NCBI GenBank assembly: GCA_000404785.1
Contig: ASNI01000055.1
Location: 1 to 10,601 of the forward strand
DNA length: 10,601 nucleotides
Source: Cloacimonetes bacterium SCGC AAA252-N17
GTDB lineage: Bacteria; Cloacimonadota; Cloacimonadia; JGIOTU-2
Direction: 5' to 3'
Position 1 is the stretch's first letter. The number at the start of each line of letters is the position of its first letter. This document shows, piece by piece, positions 1 through 6,459 of this stretch. The notes beneath the pieces were generated by a model that had not been told where the DNA came from, did not search any database, and saw only the letters and a list, made by a program, of their open reading frames with translations. Both the position numbers and the translations under genes were made by a program.

Positions 1-91
1 ATAAAAAATTCTACTGTGTAACTGCTAATAATGCTAAATGAAAGCTTACAAAATTTGCAATTAAGTCTCATTCTCGTGTTCATTGAGAATA

Positions 92-139
92 GTAGAGTGG
101 GATATTGCCAATCTTCCCACAAGTATTTATTTCTATTAA
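92..139 (+). pseudogene. Remnant of a C-terminal sorting-domain tail (fragment 1)
   Basis: Read from base 92, this frame gives VEWDIANLPTSIYFY followed by a TAA stop. The pattern W-D-x-x-x-L-P-x-x-I-Y-F-Y resembles the last strand pair of the C-terminal secretion/sorting domains of type IX secretion cargo in FCB bacteria, which usually read 'WDASnLpsGiYfYkL'. The usual Gly before I-Y-F-Y is Ser here. There is no start codon or upstream domain, because stops close the frame within a few codons on the left, so it can only be a decayed piece. A second, better preserved tail follows about 30 bases later in another frame. Similarity is by pattern only. Confidence 0.35.
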
Positions 140-162
140 CTCAAGGCTGAGAACTATAATGA

Positions 163-300
163 AGTGAAGAAGATGTTGCTGATCATGAGGTTGTTTGGAA
201 TGGTACTGCGAACGGTAAGAAGCTTGCAAATGGTATCTATTTCTACAAATTAGAGACCGGCAATAAGACATTCTTGGAAAAGATGATCCTGATGAAATAG
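163..300 (+). pseudogene. C-terminal secretion/sorting-domain tail without its gene (fragment 2)
   Basis: From just after a TGA at 160-162 the frame runs about 45 codons to TAG at 298-300. It contains EVVWNGTANGKKLANG, then IYFYKLETGNKTF, and ends in EKMILMK. This is the textbook end of FlgD-like/T9SS-type sorting domains (W-N/D-G-T-x-x-x-G-x-x-x-x-x-G-I-Y-F-Y-K-L … K-K-M-x-L-x-K-stop) found on secreted proteins of Bacteroidota, Cloacimonadota and relatives. There is no start codon, and three stops lie within 15 codons upstream, so the secreted protein that should precede it is missing or frame-broken. It is either a pseudogene end or the tail of a gene with errors. The motif match is strong; calling it a remnant is inference. 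Confidence 0.5.
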
Positions 301-306
301 GCTTCG

Positions 307-354
307 CCCCGATACGGTCATCCTTCCCTACCCCGATACAGTCATTCTTCCTTA
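307..354. repeat. Two-copy 24-bp tandem repeat
   Basis: Bases 307-330 and 331-354 are adjacent copies starting CCCCGATAC and ending in TTCCCTA/TTCCTTA. They match at 21 of 24 positions (differences at repeat positions 10, 16 and 22). The second copy is followed by CGGGGC, which can pair with the leading GCCCCG at 306-311. The repeat directly follows the stop of the sorting-tail remnant and contains no coding signal. Its role is unknown; it may be a short extragenic repeat. Confidence 0.6.
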
Positions 355-399
355 CGGGGCAGGCGGGACAGGCATTTCACCCATGTTGAATAAAAAAAA

Positions 400-420
400 G
401 GATTCCACAGGGTAAACAGG
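400..420 (+). repeat. Dispersed extragenic repeat, copy A (ATTCC-ACAGGGTAAAC core)
   Basis: The 21 bases here, with core ATTCCACAGGGTAAAC, recur on the opposite strand at 2414-2435 with one single-base gap and two substitutions (19 matches). Both copies lie in gene-free DNA. This points to a small dispersed intergenic repeat family rather than chance, although two copies in one window are limited proof. It lies between the tandem repeat and the terminator hairpin. Confidence 0.45.
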
Positions 421-458
421 ATAAATCCTGATGAAATAATCTCTGGCATGTTCATCAG

Positions 459-486
459 AAAGCCCCGTGCATGGGGCTTTTTTTTT
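459..486 (+). terminator. Rho-independent terminator
   Basis: A perfect 8-bp stem, AAAGCCCC at 459-466 and GGGGCTTT at 473-480, closes a 6-base loop and is followed by an uninterrupted T run to 486, the standard intrinsic terminator for rightward transcription. It would serve the gene whose remnant ends at 300, or its predecessor. Just upstream, CTGATGAA (428-435) and TTCATCAG (451-458) form another 8-bp inverted repeat. In the leftward direction the stem is followed only by TTTCTG, so it is a weaker terminator for the minus-strand RNase frame ending at 591. Confidence 0.8.
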
Positions 487-590
487 GATAATTAATGGGA
501 TATATGTTTCCAATATGGACAGGTTGAAGAAAAATGGCAAATTTATGAGATATACAGTTTTAAGATATGAAAACCATAGGAAAAAATCCC

Positions 591-2111
591 CTAAACCTGG
601 TAAAGATCGGTAATATCCTTCTTTGATTTTGAAGAAAATATTTTGTATTCTGTGATTCCCATTTCACCATCGAGACTGAATTTCCAGGTAAAAGGATACT
701 CCGTTTTGATACTCGGCTTTTTTTCCAAAATGTATTCATAAACCCAGGGATGAATGTGTATTTCCAGTTCGTCCTTTGGGTGATATTTTGCTGCCCGATC
801 CATCCATCGGAAGATATTATCGAGAATACTGATCCGTGACAGCACTCTTCCTGTACCCAGGCAACAAGGGCAGGGCTCATAGAAATTAGAAAGCATATTT
901 GCCTTTGCACGTTTACGGGTCATTTCTACCATATTCAGCGGACTGGAGGAGAATATCTTATTCGGGCAGTAGTCTTTGCCCATCTCCTCGCGGAATGTTT
1001 GAAGCATTTTTAATCTGTTTCCCGGCTTGTACATGTCGATAAAATCGATAAATATCATACCGGTAAGATCCTGCAGGCGGATTTGACGGGCAATTTCTTT
1101 TGCGGCATCGATATTGGTTATTGTTACGGTGTGTTCAAGACTTTTATTGCCGACAAAACTACCTGTGTTAACATCAATAGAAACAAGTGCTTCGGTCTGC
1201 TGTATGACGATAAACCCGCCACTGTCCAGGTAGATACGGGAGCGGAATATTTTTGAGATTTCTTTTTCAATGCCATAGACATCAAATATGTTCGCATCCT
1301 CGTGATATAATCTAATTTTTTTTATAAAATCCGGAGCGATCGTTTTAAGTCGTTTAATAATTTTTGCCCGAACTTTCTTAGAATCAATGATGACCTTGTC
1401 GATATTTTTATGAATAAGATCCCGAATTATTGTTGTAGTGAGATCGTTATCATTATAAATACAGGTTGGATTTGGTGAGTTCTTGAATTGTTCTTGAATT
1501 TCGTGCCATGTTTTCTTAAGATTTCTATATTCCTTTTTAAATTCCTGCCCGGCAACCATATAAAGTCCAAGTTTTTTTCCAACATGGACAGCTTCTTTGA
1601 TGCGCTCCACTTCTTTGTCTATATCCTCATCGGTTTTTGCATTCGCAAAATAACCGGTATGGAGTTCGACTGCGTCAGCGCCCAATTTGTGCGCCATTTT
1701 CACCACTTCGTTGTCTGGATCAATAAAGACGCTCACGAATATTTCTGCTTTTTTGAGTTCCTGTATTTTTTCCTCGAGACCTTTCAGTTCGAGATTCAAG
1801 CCACCTTCTGTGGTGACTTCTTCACGCTTTTCCGGAACCAATGTAACAGTGTCGGGATGCACAGCTTTTGCGATCGCGACCATCTCTTCTGTGGGCGCCA
1901 TTTCGAGGTTCAGCTTTGTTTGCACTGTTTCTCTGAGAATCCGCAGATCCCTATCCTGCATGTGGCGTCTGTCTTCGCGCAGATGAATAGTTATCTGATT
2001 AGCGCCATGTTTTTCTGCGATAAAAGCAGCTTCCACCGGGTCGGGCTCAAAGGTTTTTCGTGCCTGCCGTATTGTTGCGATATGATCGATATTCACACCT
2101 AATTTTGCCAT
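591..2111 (-). CDS. PdxJ (truncated) joined in frame to the catalytic half of RNase E/G; probable chimera
   Basis: The frame encodes 506 residues with a good ribosome site (AGGAG) just before ATG. Residues 1-188 are PdxJ, which condenses 1-deoxyxylulose 5-phosphate with 3-amino-2-oxopropyl phosphate to pyridoxine 5'-phosphate: GVNIDH at 5-10, HLREDRRH with catalytic His43, NLEM with Glu70, EEVTTEGG at 97-104. The family's AGH(G/D)L motif, with its essential His, is broken as AGQEF at 187-191, and the last roughly 50 residues (including ELNIGH) are absent. Residues 189-506 are RNase E/G from mid-protein onward: DNase I-like catalytic region with Asp313 (SIDVN) and Asp356 (IDFID), and Zn-link Cys414/Cys417 (CPCC-LGTG). 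Spacings Asp-Asp 43 and Asp-Cys 58 equal those of E. coli RNase E. The RNase S1/5'-sensor part is missing here and lies at 9956-10601. Neither half should work as written. Confidence 0.85.
   Translation of the reverse strand: MAKLGVNIDHIATIRQARKTFEPDPVEAAFIAEKHGANQITIHLREDRRHMQDRDLRILRETVQTKLNLEMAPTEEMVAIAKAVHPDTVTLVPEKREEVTTEGGLNLELKGLEEKIQELKKAEIFVSVFIDPDNEVVKMAHKLGADAVELHTGYFANAKTDEDIDKEVERIKEAVHVGKKLGLYMVAGQEFKKEYRNLKKTWHEIQEQFKNSPNPTCIYNDNDLTTTIIRDLIHKNIDKVIIDSKKVRAKIIKRLKTIAPDFIKKIRLYHEDANIFDVYGIEKEISKIFRSRIYLDSGGFIVIQQTEALVSIDVNTGSFVGNKSLEHTVTITNIDAAKEIARQIRLQDLTGMIFIDFIDMYKPGNRLKMLQTFREEMGKDYCPNKIFSSSPLNMVEMTRKRAKANMLSNFYEPCPCCLGTGRVLSRISILDNIFRWMDRAAKYHPKDELEIHIHPWVYEYILEKKPSIKTEYPFTWKFSLDGEMGITEYKIFSSKSKKDITDLYQV
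1454..1548 (-). repeat. 95-bp segment identical to the right edge of the window (inverted)
   Basis: Reverse-complementing 1454-1548 gives exactly the last 95 bases of the window (10507-10601) with no mismatch. The next base (1549 versus 10506) differs, and from there one copy is PdxJ and the other RNase N-terminal sequence. It encodes the RNase stretch QEFKKEYRNL … PNPTCIY. Identity that starts at the gene junction and stops at the window edge is what a k-mer-limited contig end overlap looks like. Confidence 0.95.
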
Positions 2112-2137
2112 AAAATCTCCTACATATAAATATTTTT

Positions 2138-2522
2138 AACCACGAAAAACTCGAAAATCGCGAAAATGAAATATAAGAAAAATAATCCGCAAAACATCAT
2201 CTCGTTGATTCCTTTTTTTTCATAATACTATTCTTTCAATTTCTACTGTGAGATAAGAAGAAAAATTTACTTCTAATCTCAATTTTAAGCCAGGGGCTTT
2301 AAGATAATATCCGATTTTTCTCTGTGTTCTCTGCTTGTCTCGGCGTCCTGTCTGGGCGTAACGGAGTGAAGACTGAAATGAAATGAAGTCGGATGGTGAA
2401 TTCAATTTTGGTTCCGGTTTACCCTGTTGGAATACTTATCCTACGGGGTTTATCCAAATTATGAATTCTATTCTATAAGAATTCAATTTATTATTTTCGT
2501 ATTTTTCGCGCATTTCGTGGTT
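2138..2522. repeat. Inverted-repeat-bounded element (possible MITE-like unit)
   Basis: Bases 2138-2169 and the reverse complement of 2491-2522 align without gaps at 25 of 32 positions. Both begin AACCACGAAA and continue as spaced CGAAAA units. The 385-bp interval between the outer ends fills nearly all of the gap between pdxJ and the YitT gene. No transposase frame lies inside and I see no clear target-site duplication outside. It may be a non-autonomous element, a relic, or two independent insertions of a CGAAAA-rich extragenic repeat in opposite orientation. The repeat is seen directly; the element interpretation is tentative. Confidence 0.5.
2414..2435 (-). repeat. Dispersed extragenic repeat, copy B
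   Basis: Read on the minus strand this is GTATTCCAACAGGG followed by TAAACCGG, matching copy A at 400-420 with one inserted A and two substitutions. It sits within the inverted-repeat-bounded interval. The flanking bases of the two copies do not align. Confidence 0.45.
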
Positions 2523-2542
2523 GATATTACTTTTCTCCTCAA

Positions 2543-3406
2543 TTATACAATATTTTCACGGGGTTTAAAGCCCTTACCGAGGACCTGATGAACTTCCTGA
2601 ATGATCACAAAGGCATCGGGGTCGGTTGATTTCACGATTTCGCTTAGTTTTGCGACTTCTCTTCGAGAAACAATGCACAGAATTACATCTCTTTTTATGT
2701 GGGAATATGCTCCTTCGCTTTTTAGAAATGTCACTCCTCTGTTCATTTTCTCAAAGATTATATCCTTGATTTCTTCCGATTTGTCGGATATTATCAAAGA
2801 AGCTTTTGCATAACCCAGTCCAGCTATGATGACATCTATAACTTTGCTGGAAATATACAACGCAATGAATCCCCAGAGCGCATACTCCACTCCCCGAAAA
2901 CACACTCCCGCAAAGCTGATGACCAGAAAATCTATGAGAATGAATGTATTGCCGGCAGTCATGATCCGTTTCTGGCTGAATATCTGGGCAATAATATCAG
3001 AACCGCCGGTAGAACCATTTACTTTGAATACAATTCCCAGTCCAACACCAAGCAACAATCCGCCATAAAGACTGGCAAGAAGGGGATTTTCAGTAACTAC
3101 CGGTAGGTGTAGTACATTATTAAAAAAATCCGTAAATAATGAAAAACTGATCATGCCGAAGAGTGTGCGGATGCCGAATCGTTTACCGAGAACCTTTATC
3201 GCTATCAGGAAAAGCGGAATGTTAAAGACCAGCATTATCAGGCCGATAGGGATATTAAAAAGATGATTGATAACTACAGCAAGACCACTAACGCCGCCGG
3301 CAGCGATCTTATTGGGAGAAAGGAACACCACAAGGGACAATCCCATAAGGGCTGTTCCGATGAGGATCAAAAGGTAATTTATTACAACTTTTAGTTTAGA
3401 TTTCAT
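2543..3406 (-). CDS. YitT family membrane protein (DUF161 + DUF2179)
   Basis: The 287-residue protein has the YitT family layout. The N-terminal ~200 residues form a multi-pass membrane region: a first helix at about 7-28, then FLSPNKIAAGGVSGLA, helices near 50-70, 115-130 and 155-200, and the characteristic KVNGSTGGSDIIAQ loop around 128-141. A soluble DUF2179 domain (about 205-280) follows, beginning KASLIISDKSEEIKD and including GVTFLKSEGAYS and ending with DPDAFVIIQEVHQVLGKGF. Length is normal for the family (about 280-290). The molecular function of YitT proteins is not established; transport is suspected from the membrane topology. It lies 28 bases after the glycosyltransferase on the same strand, so the two probably share a transcript. 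No Shine-Dalgarno is visible before the ATG. The frame ends 20 bases before the right arm of the inverted repeat. Confidence 0.9.
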   Translation of the reverse strand: MKSKLKVVINYLLILIGTALMGLSLVVFLSPNKIAAGGVSGLAVVINHLFNIPIGLIMLVFNIPLFLIAIKVLGKRFGIRTLFGMISFSLFTDFFNNVLHLPVVTENPLLASLYGGLLLGVGLGIVFKVNGSTGGSDIIAQIFSQKRIMTAGNTFILIDFLVISFAGVCFRGVEYALWGFIALYISSKVIDVIIAGLGYAKASLIISDKSEEIKDIIFEKMNRGVTFLKSEGAYSHIKRDVILCIVSRREVAKLSEIVKSTDPDAFVIIQEVHQVLGKGFKPRENIV

Positions 3407-3434
3407 AATAACAGTTTGTTGCGAAAGGGAAGAA

Positions 3435-4178
3435 TTATGTATTTTTTAACTGCTTTTTCCTTCTGCGTCTTTCCCAGTAATTCGGGAAAAAGCGTAACTG
3501 CCAGACCCTGATAATCGCCTCTCTCACAATTTTTTTGGACATCTTTGATGTGCCATTAATGCGCTCGTAAAATACGATGGGAATCTCTTTAATACGGAGA
3601 CCTTTTTTCCAGACTTTATAATTTACTTCGATCTGAAAGGAATACCCGTCAGAAATAATGTTATCAAGATCGAGCGATTCGAGAACTTCTTTCCTGAAAC
3701 ACTTAAATCCGCCTGTCGGATCTTTGATCGGCATACTTGTAATAAGCCGTACATATTTTGAAGCTCCGATACTCAAGAGCAGACGACGGAAGGGCCAGTT
3801 GATCACATTTACTCCGGTGATATAACGTGAGCCGATTACCAGATCATTCTTTTCAATCGCATCCAGAAGATTCGGGATTTCATCGGGATTGTGGGAAAAG
3901 TCAGCATCCATTTCAAAAATATAATCAAACTTATTTTCCAGAGCATATTTAAAGCCGGCGATGTATGCGCTTCCGAGTCCCATCTTGCCTTCACGCTCGA
4001 GAATATGCACTTTCGGATTGGTTTTAATTATCTCTTTGACGAGTCCGGCTGTGCCGTCCGGAGAATTGTCATCAACGACGAGAACTTCTATCCGCTCATC
4101 CTGTCCAAGAACTTTTGGAATAAGTTTTGGAATATTCTCAGATTCATTATACGTAGGGATTATTATTAATGCTTTCAT
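3435..4178 (-). CDS. Polyprenol monophosphomannose synthase-like glycosyltransferase (GT2)
   Basis: I start at MKALIIIPTYNE (247 residues), because family members begin directly at this first beta strand. The frame stays open to 4247, with ATGs also at 4193 and 4199, but the extra 23 residues look non-family. No start has a clear ribosome site. GT-A fold, family 2: VVDDNSPDGT at about 35-44, the metal-binding DAD in EMDADFSHNP near 90, GSRY, DPTGGFKCFR near 150, QIE, and the closing GTSKM motif. This order matches Dpm1/Ppm1-type enzymes, which move mannose from GDP-mannose to polyprenyl phosphate at the inner face of the membrane to make a lipid-linked donor. It lacks the C-terminal membrane helices found in some relatives. 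A basic tail (ERRRRKKQLKNT) may aid membrane contact. The exact sugar and lipid are inferred from the family. Confidence 0.87.
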   Translation of the reverse strand: MKALIIIPTYNESENIPKLIPKVLGQDERIEVLVVDDNSPDGTAGLVKEIIKTNPKVHILEREGKMGLGSAYIAGFKYALENKFDYIFEMDADFSHNPDEIPNLLDAIEKNDLVIGSRYITGVNVINWPFRRLLLSIGASKYVRLITSMPIKDPTGGFKCFRKEVLESLDLDNIISDGYSFQIEVNYKVWKKGLRIKEIPIVFYERINGTSKMSKKIVREAIIRVWQLRFFPNYWERRRRKKQLKNT

Positions 4179-4306
4179 GATCTTTTGATCCATTTTCATA
4201 TAAATTAAGATGAAATATGTATGCGTCCACTCGCAATTTTGTGTCAACTAATTTGTGAAAATCATTGATAAGAATAATACTTTTGAGATCGAAAATCATA
4301 AATATT

Positions 4307-4338
4307 TTGACAAGCTCAAATCGATTTTAAATTTTAAT
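4307..4338 (+). promoter_or_regulatory. Candidate promoter for the pilin-like gene
   Basis: A perfect TTGACA (4307-4312) lies in the AT-rich divergent gap. Downstream, TAAATTTT (4328-4335) and TTTAAT (4333-4338) are both possible -10/-7 boxes. The spacing (15 or 20 bases) is not ideal for a sigma-70-type promoter, while TTG…TAnnTTT is closer to the Bacteroidota pattern. It is upstream of a strong GGAGG ribosome site at 4347-4351. Confidence 0.35.
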
Positions 4339-4355
4339 ACCAAATTGGAGGTGCG

Positions 4356-4760
4356 ATGGCACAGCAAAATCCTGCAAAAAAGGCGACATTGATAGAAGTT
4401 TTGATGGTTATACTAATTGTAGGTATAATCGTGATCCTGGTTTTTCCTGCAATTGGAGAAAAACGTAATAAAGATCGAATGAATCTCGAAGTTTTTCCAA
4501 CCTTTGACGTCATTCTGCAAGCAAACGAACAGTTTAATGAAGACCAGGGCTATTACGCATTTGATATAACCATGCTCAACATCACTGACGAGCTCGAAGA
4601 CAAACATTATTTTGAATTTGCGTTGACTGACTCGACAGTGATCGCGACTACGACACCCAAATTCGGAAAAGCCAGCGCAAAGATCGTATATAACTTCGAA
4701 AAAGATTACTGGACAGTTGAAGGCACCAAAGATGTGATCGATAAAAGCTGGTTGCCCTAA
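4356..4760 (+). CDS. Type IV pilin/pseudopilin-like protein with altered processing site
   Basis: A 134-residue protein with a short basic leader (MAQQNPAKK) and then ATLIEVLMVILIVGIIVILVFP, the hydrophobic N-terminal helix of type IV pilins and type II secretion pseudopilins, including the Glu at mature position +5. A small C-terminal globular part follows, with Tyr/Phe-rich strands (GYYAF, HYFEF, KIVYNF, YWTVEG) resembling minor pseudopilins of FCB bacteria. The residue before the cut is Lys instead of the near-invariant Gly, and +1 is Ala instead of Phe, so cleavage by the prepilin peptidase is doubtful. GGAGG four bases before ATG supports the start. It is the first gene of the rightward series. 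No other pilus assembly gene is in the window, so its machine cannot be named. Confidence 0.72.
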   Translation: MAQQNPAKKATLIEVLMVILIVGIIVILVFPAIGEKRNKDRMNLEVFPTFDVILQANEQFNEDQGYYAFDITMLNITDELEDKHYFEFALTDSTVIATTTPKFGKASAKIVYNFEKDYWTVEGTKDVIDKSWLP

Positions 4761-4827
4761 ACTTTTTGAACATTTATTCCGATAGAAGAATTGTGTGCCC
4801 GAGAGCTGCAATTCTTTTATTTTTAGT

Positions 4828-5580
4828 ATGATTGAATTATTGCCGATCCTTCTTTATCCGGAACTCCACTATCACTGGGGCTTGTTCTACCCGCTTTATT
4901 TCCGCAGACTTCCGGAGATCATCGCCGATGTTCCCTATCGTATTGACGTTTCCAGGGAATCTTCTATCCCGATCATGCTGACAGTGAAGGATGCACATAA
5001 GTATCCGATCATAATTGATTTTTTGGACATTCATATCATTTCACAGGCAGAAAATAAATGCATCTATAAAGAAAAAGTACTGATCGAAAAACTTTTTGAT
5101 ACGAGGTTTGCGTCAAAAATATTCATCATACAGAATGATTCTTTGGGAATTGAGCAGAAAGTAGAGATAAAAATTTCCATTACTGCGCACAAACCGAACA
5201 AAAAGAAGCAGCTTGTTTTTCAGAATGACAACCTGCCCGGACTTCATACAAAATTATTTACTTACTTGAATGCATCCCCTTCACCAAAAATTGAGAACTG
5301 GTTTGCCGGCGAAGCACATTATCATTCATATTATACTGATGATCAGGTTGAGTTTGGTGGTGACATCAAAGGTGCGATTGAATTGGCTCGAAGAATGAAC
5401 ATCGACTGGTTCTTTGTCACAGATCATTCCTACGATCTCGATGATACTGAAAGCAATTACCTGAGAAATGATCCCGATTTTCCAAAATGGGAAAAAACTA
5501 AAAAAAGAGGTTTCGCAACTACAGCAGACAGAAAAATATCCCGTATTTTATGGAGAAGAACTTTCTTGCGGAAATGCTGA
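4828..5580 (+). pseudogene. PHP-domain metallohydrolase, N-terminal part (frameshifted)
   Basis: This is the upstream part of a PHP-family protein. I prefer the ATG at 4828 (IELLPILLYPELHYHWG); a GTG at 4795 would add 11 residues, and neither has a clear ribosome site. Residues 1-150 look like a beta-rich accessory domain. The PHP domain then begins with GEAHYHS (metal-binding His164 and His166) and VTDHS (Asp199-His200). True homology stops near base 5500 in a run of seven A; beyond it this frame reads unrelated residues and ends at a TGA at 5578-5580. The rest of the domain continues in the frame one base later, so the two pieces form one gene of about 530 residues if one A is removed. PHP proteins are usually metal-dependent phosphoesterases; the substrate is unknown. 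Confidence 0.75.
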
Positions 5581-6421
5581 GAAAAAGAACGTACACCTTT
5601 TGATCATCAATAATGAGAACTTCATTCCGGGATATGGAGACAGTGCAGAAAAATGGTTCCGGAACAAGCCGAAACACTCAATTGGAGAAGCATGTAAAAT
5701 TACAAATGCACATTCGCTGAAAATCGGAGCTCATACCTTTGAGAAAAATAATAATCTTATAAATAGTCTTTTGCTTAATCGCGGAACATGGCATAAGCAG
5801 GATGTAAAAGAAAATCACATAACCTATCTTCAAATAATCAACAAAAAGGAGAAAAAGCATATCGCACATGCAAAAAGGAAATGGATCGAGCTTCTTCTGA
5901 AAGGTTACAAGATCATTGCGATTGCAGGTAATGATGCTCATGGATATTTCAATTGTAAACGCGAAGTACATATTCCTTTTATTTCTCTCAAATCGTCGCA
6001 CGATCAGGTCTTCGGGCAATGCAAAACCTATATAAAGGCAGATGGTAAGAACCTGACTCCTGATAATTTCTTTCAGGAATTCCGTAAAAACCGTATTGTG
6101 CTGTCTGATGGAATATTCGGCTCTTTCAGACTAAATGGACAGGATATCGGATCAACTAACGAAGAGAAGAATAGTTATAAGTGCGATATCGAAGTTGTAT
6201 CATCCCAGGAATTTGGAATGATCAGCTCAATAGTTCTTTGTGCCGGTTATTATGACAAACAAACTGAAGATATAGAATTTCAGTATGAGCCCAAAGATGT
6301 TTTTGCATTTTCCAAAGCTATCTCAATTGATAACAAAGGACAGGATTATTTCCGTGTCGAAGTTCTCTCACAGCAAAATTCCTTCTGTATAACTAATCCG
6401 ATCTGGATAAAAAAAGAATGA
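5468..6421 (+). pseudogene. PHP-domain metallohydrolase, C-terminal part (frameshifted)
   Basis: The frame is open from 5468, but real homology starts near 5501, right after the seven-A run, where it continues the N-terminal part. In the joined protein it supplies the remaining metal ligands: GEE (Glu243/244), NAHSLKIGAH (His295, His302) and GNDAHG (Asp369, His371). With HxH and DH upstream, the full PHP metal site is present, so the only visible defect is the frame. The last ~130 residues (from about KNRIVLSDG) are a C-terminal beta domain often seen after PHP domains of this type. An ATG at 5468 exists but has no ribosome site, and starting there would remove the first metal ligands. A sequencing or assembly indel, or recent gene loss, are the simplest explanations. 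Confidence 0.75.
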
Positions 6422-6425
6422 AATT

Positions 6426-6453
6426 TTGACAGAAAATTCCGAATAACTACATT
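6426..6453 (+). promoter_or_regulatory. Candidate promoter reading into the small membrane protein
   Basis: TTGACA at 6426-6431 is followed after 16 bases by TACATT (6448-6453), a 4/6 match to TATAAT. The ATG of the next gene is at 6460 with no Shine-Dalgarno, so a transcript from here would be nearly leaderless. It overlaps the end of the PHP gene region by position only. Weak evidence. Confidence 0.25.
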
Positions 6454-6459
6454 GTTTTT

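Larger units (their letters stand above)
2112..2542. other. 431-bp intergenic region, repeat-rich, no gene
   Basis: I see no credible gene between pdxJ and the YitT gene. The frames present are short and show no protein pattern. The region holds the AGGAG site of pdxJ (2116-2121 on the minus strand), a pair of inverted repeats at its two ends (see 2138-2522), a degenerate stretch around 2318-2340 containing CTCTGTGTTCTCTGC, the dispersed repeat at 2414-2435, and an AT-rich 8-bp palindrome pair TGAATTCT/AGAATTCA at 2462-2469 and 2478-2485. A promoter for pdxJ should lie here, but I cannot fix it. Confidence 0.6.

Noticed and set aside
300..480. CRISPR-like direct repeats
   Set aside because: Only two adjacent 24-bp units without spacers, and no cas genes in the window.
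80..540. Short minus-strand frames after the RNase stop
   Set aside because: They overlap the sorting-tail remnants, the tandem repeat and the terminator, and have no coding features. No rplU-like sequence was found.
1488..2102. Long open frame (204 codons) on the plus strand opposite pdxJ
   Set aside because: It is antisense to clear PdxJ/RNase coding sequence, has a Phe/Cys-rich composition typical of a reversed frame, and shows no ribosome site or family pattern.
591..2111. New bifunctional vitamin B6 synthase/RNase enzyme
   Set aside because: Both halves lack essential parts, and the missing RNase half lies at the other edge with a 95-bp identical overlap. A junction artefact or inversion explains it better.
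2220..2405. 61-codon minus-strand frame in the pdxJ-YitT gap
   Set aside because: It lies across repeat-like intergenic sequence, has no ribosome site and no recognisable protein pattern.
4413..4811. 132-codon minus-strand frame opposite the pilin-like gene
   Set aside because: It is a reversed shadow of the pilin-like gene, which has a strong ribosome site and a pilin helix.
5500..5507. Programmed -1 frameshift at A AAA AAG in the PHP gene
   Set aside because: The downstream part is in the +1 (or -2) frame relative to the upstream part, so a -1 slip would not restore the protein.
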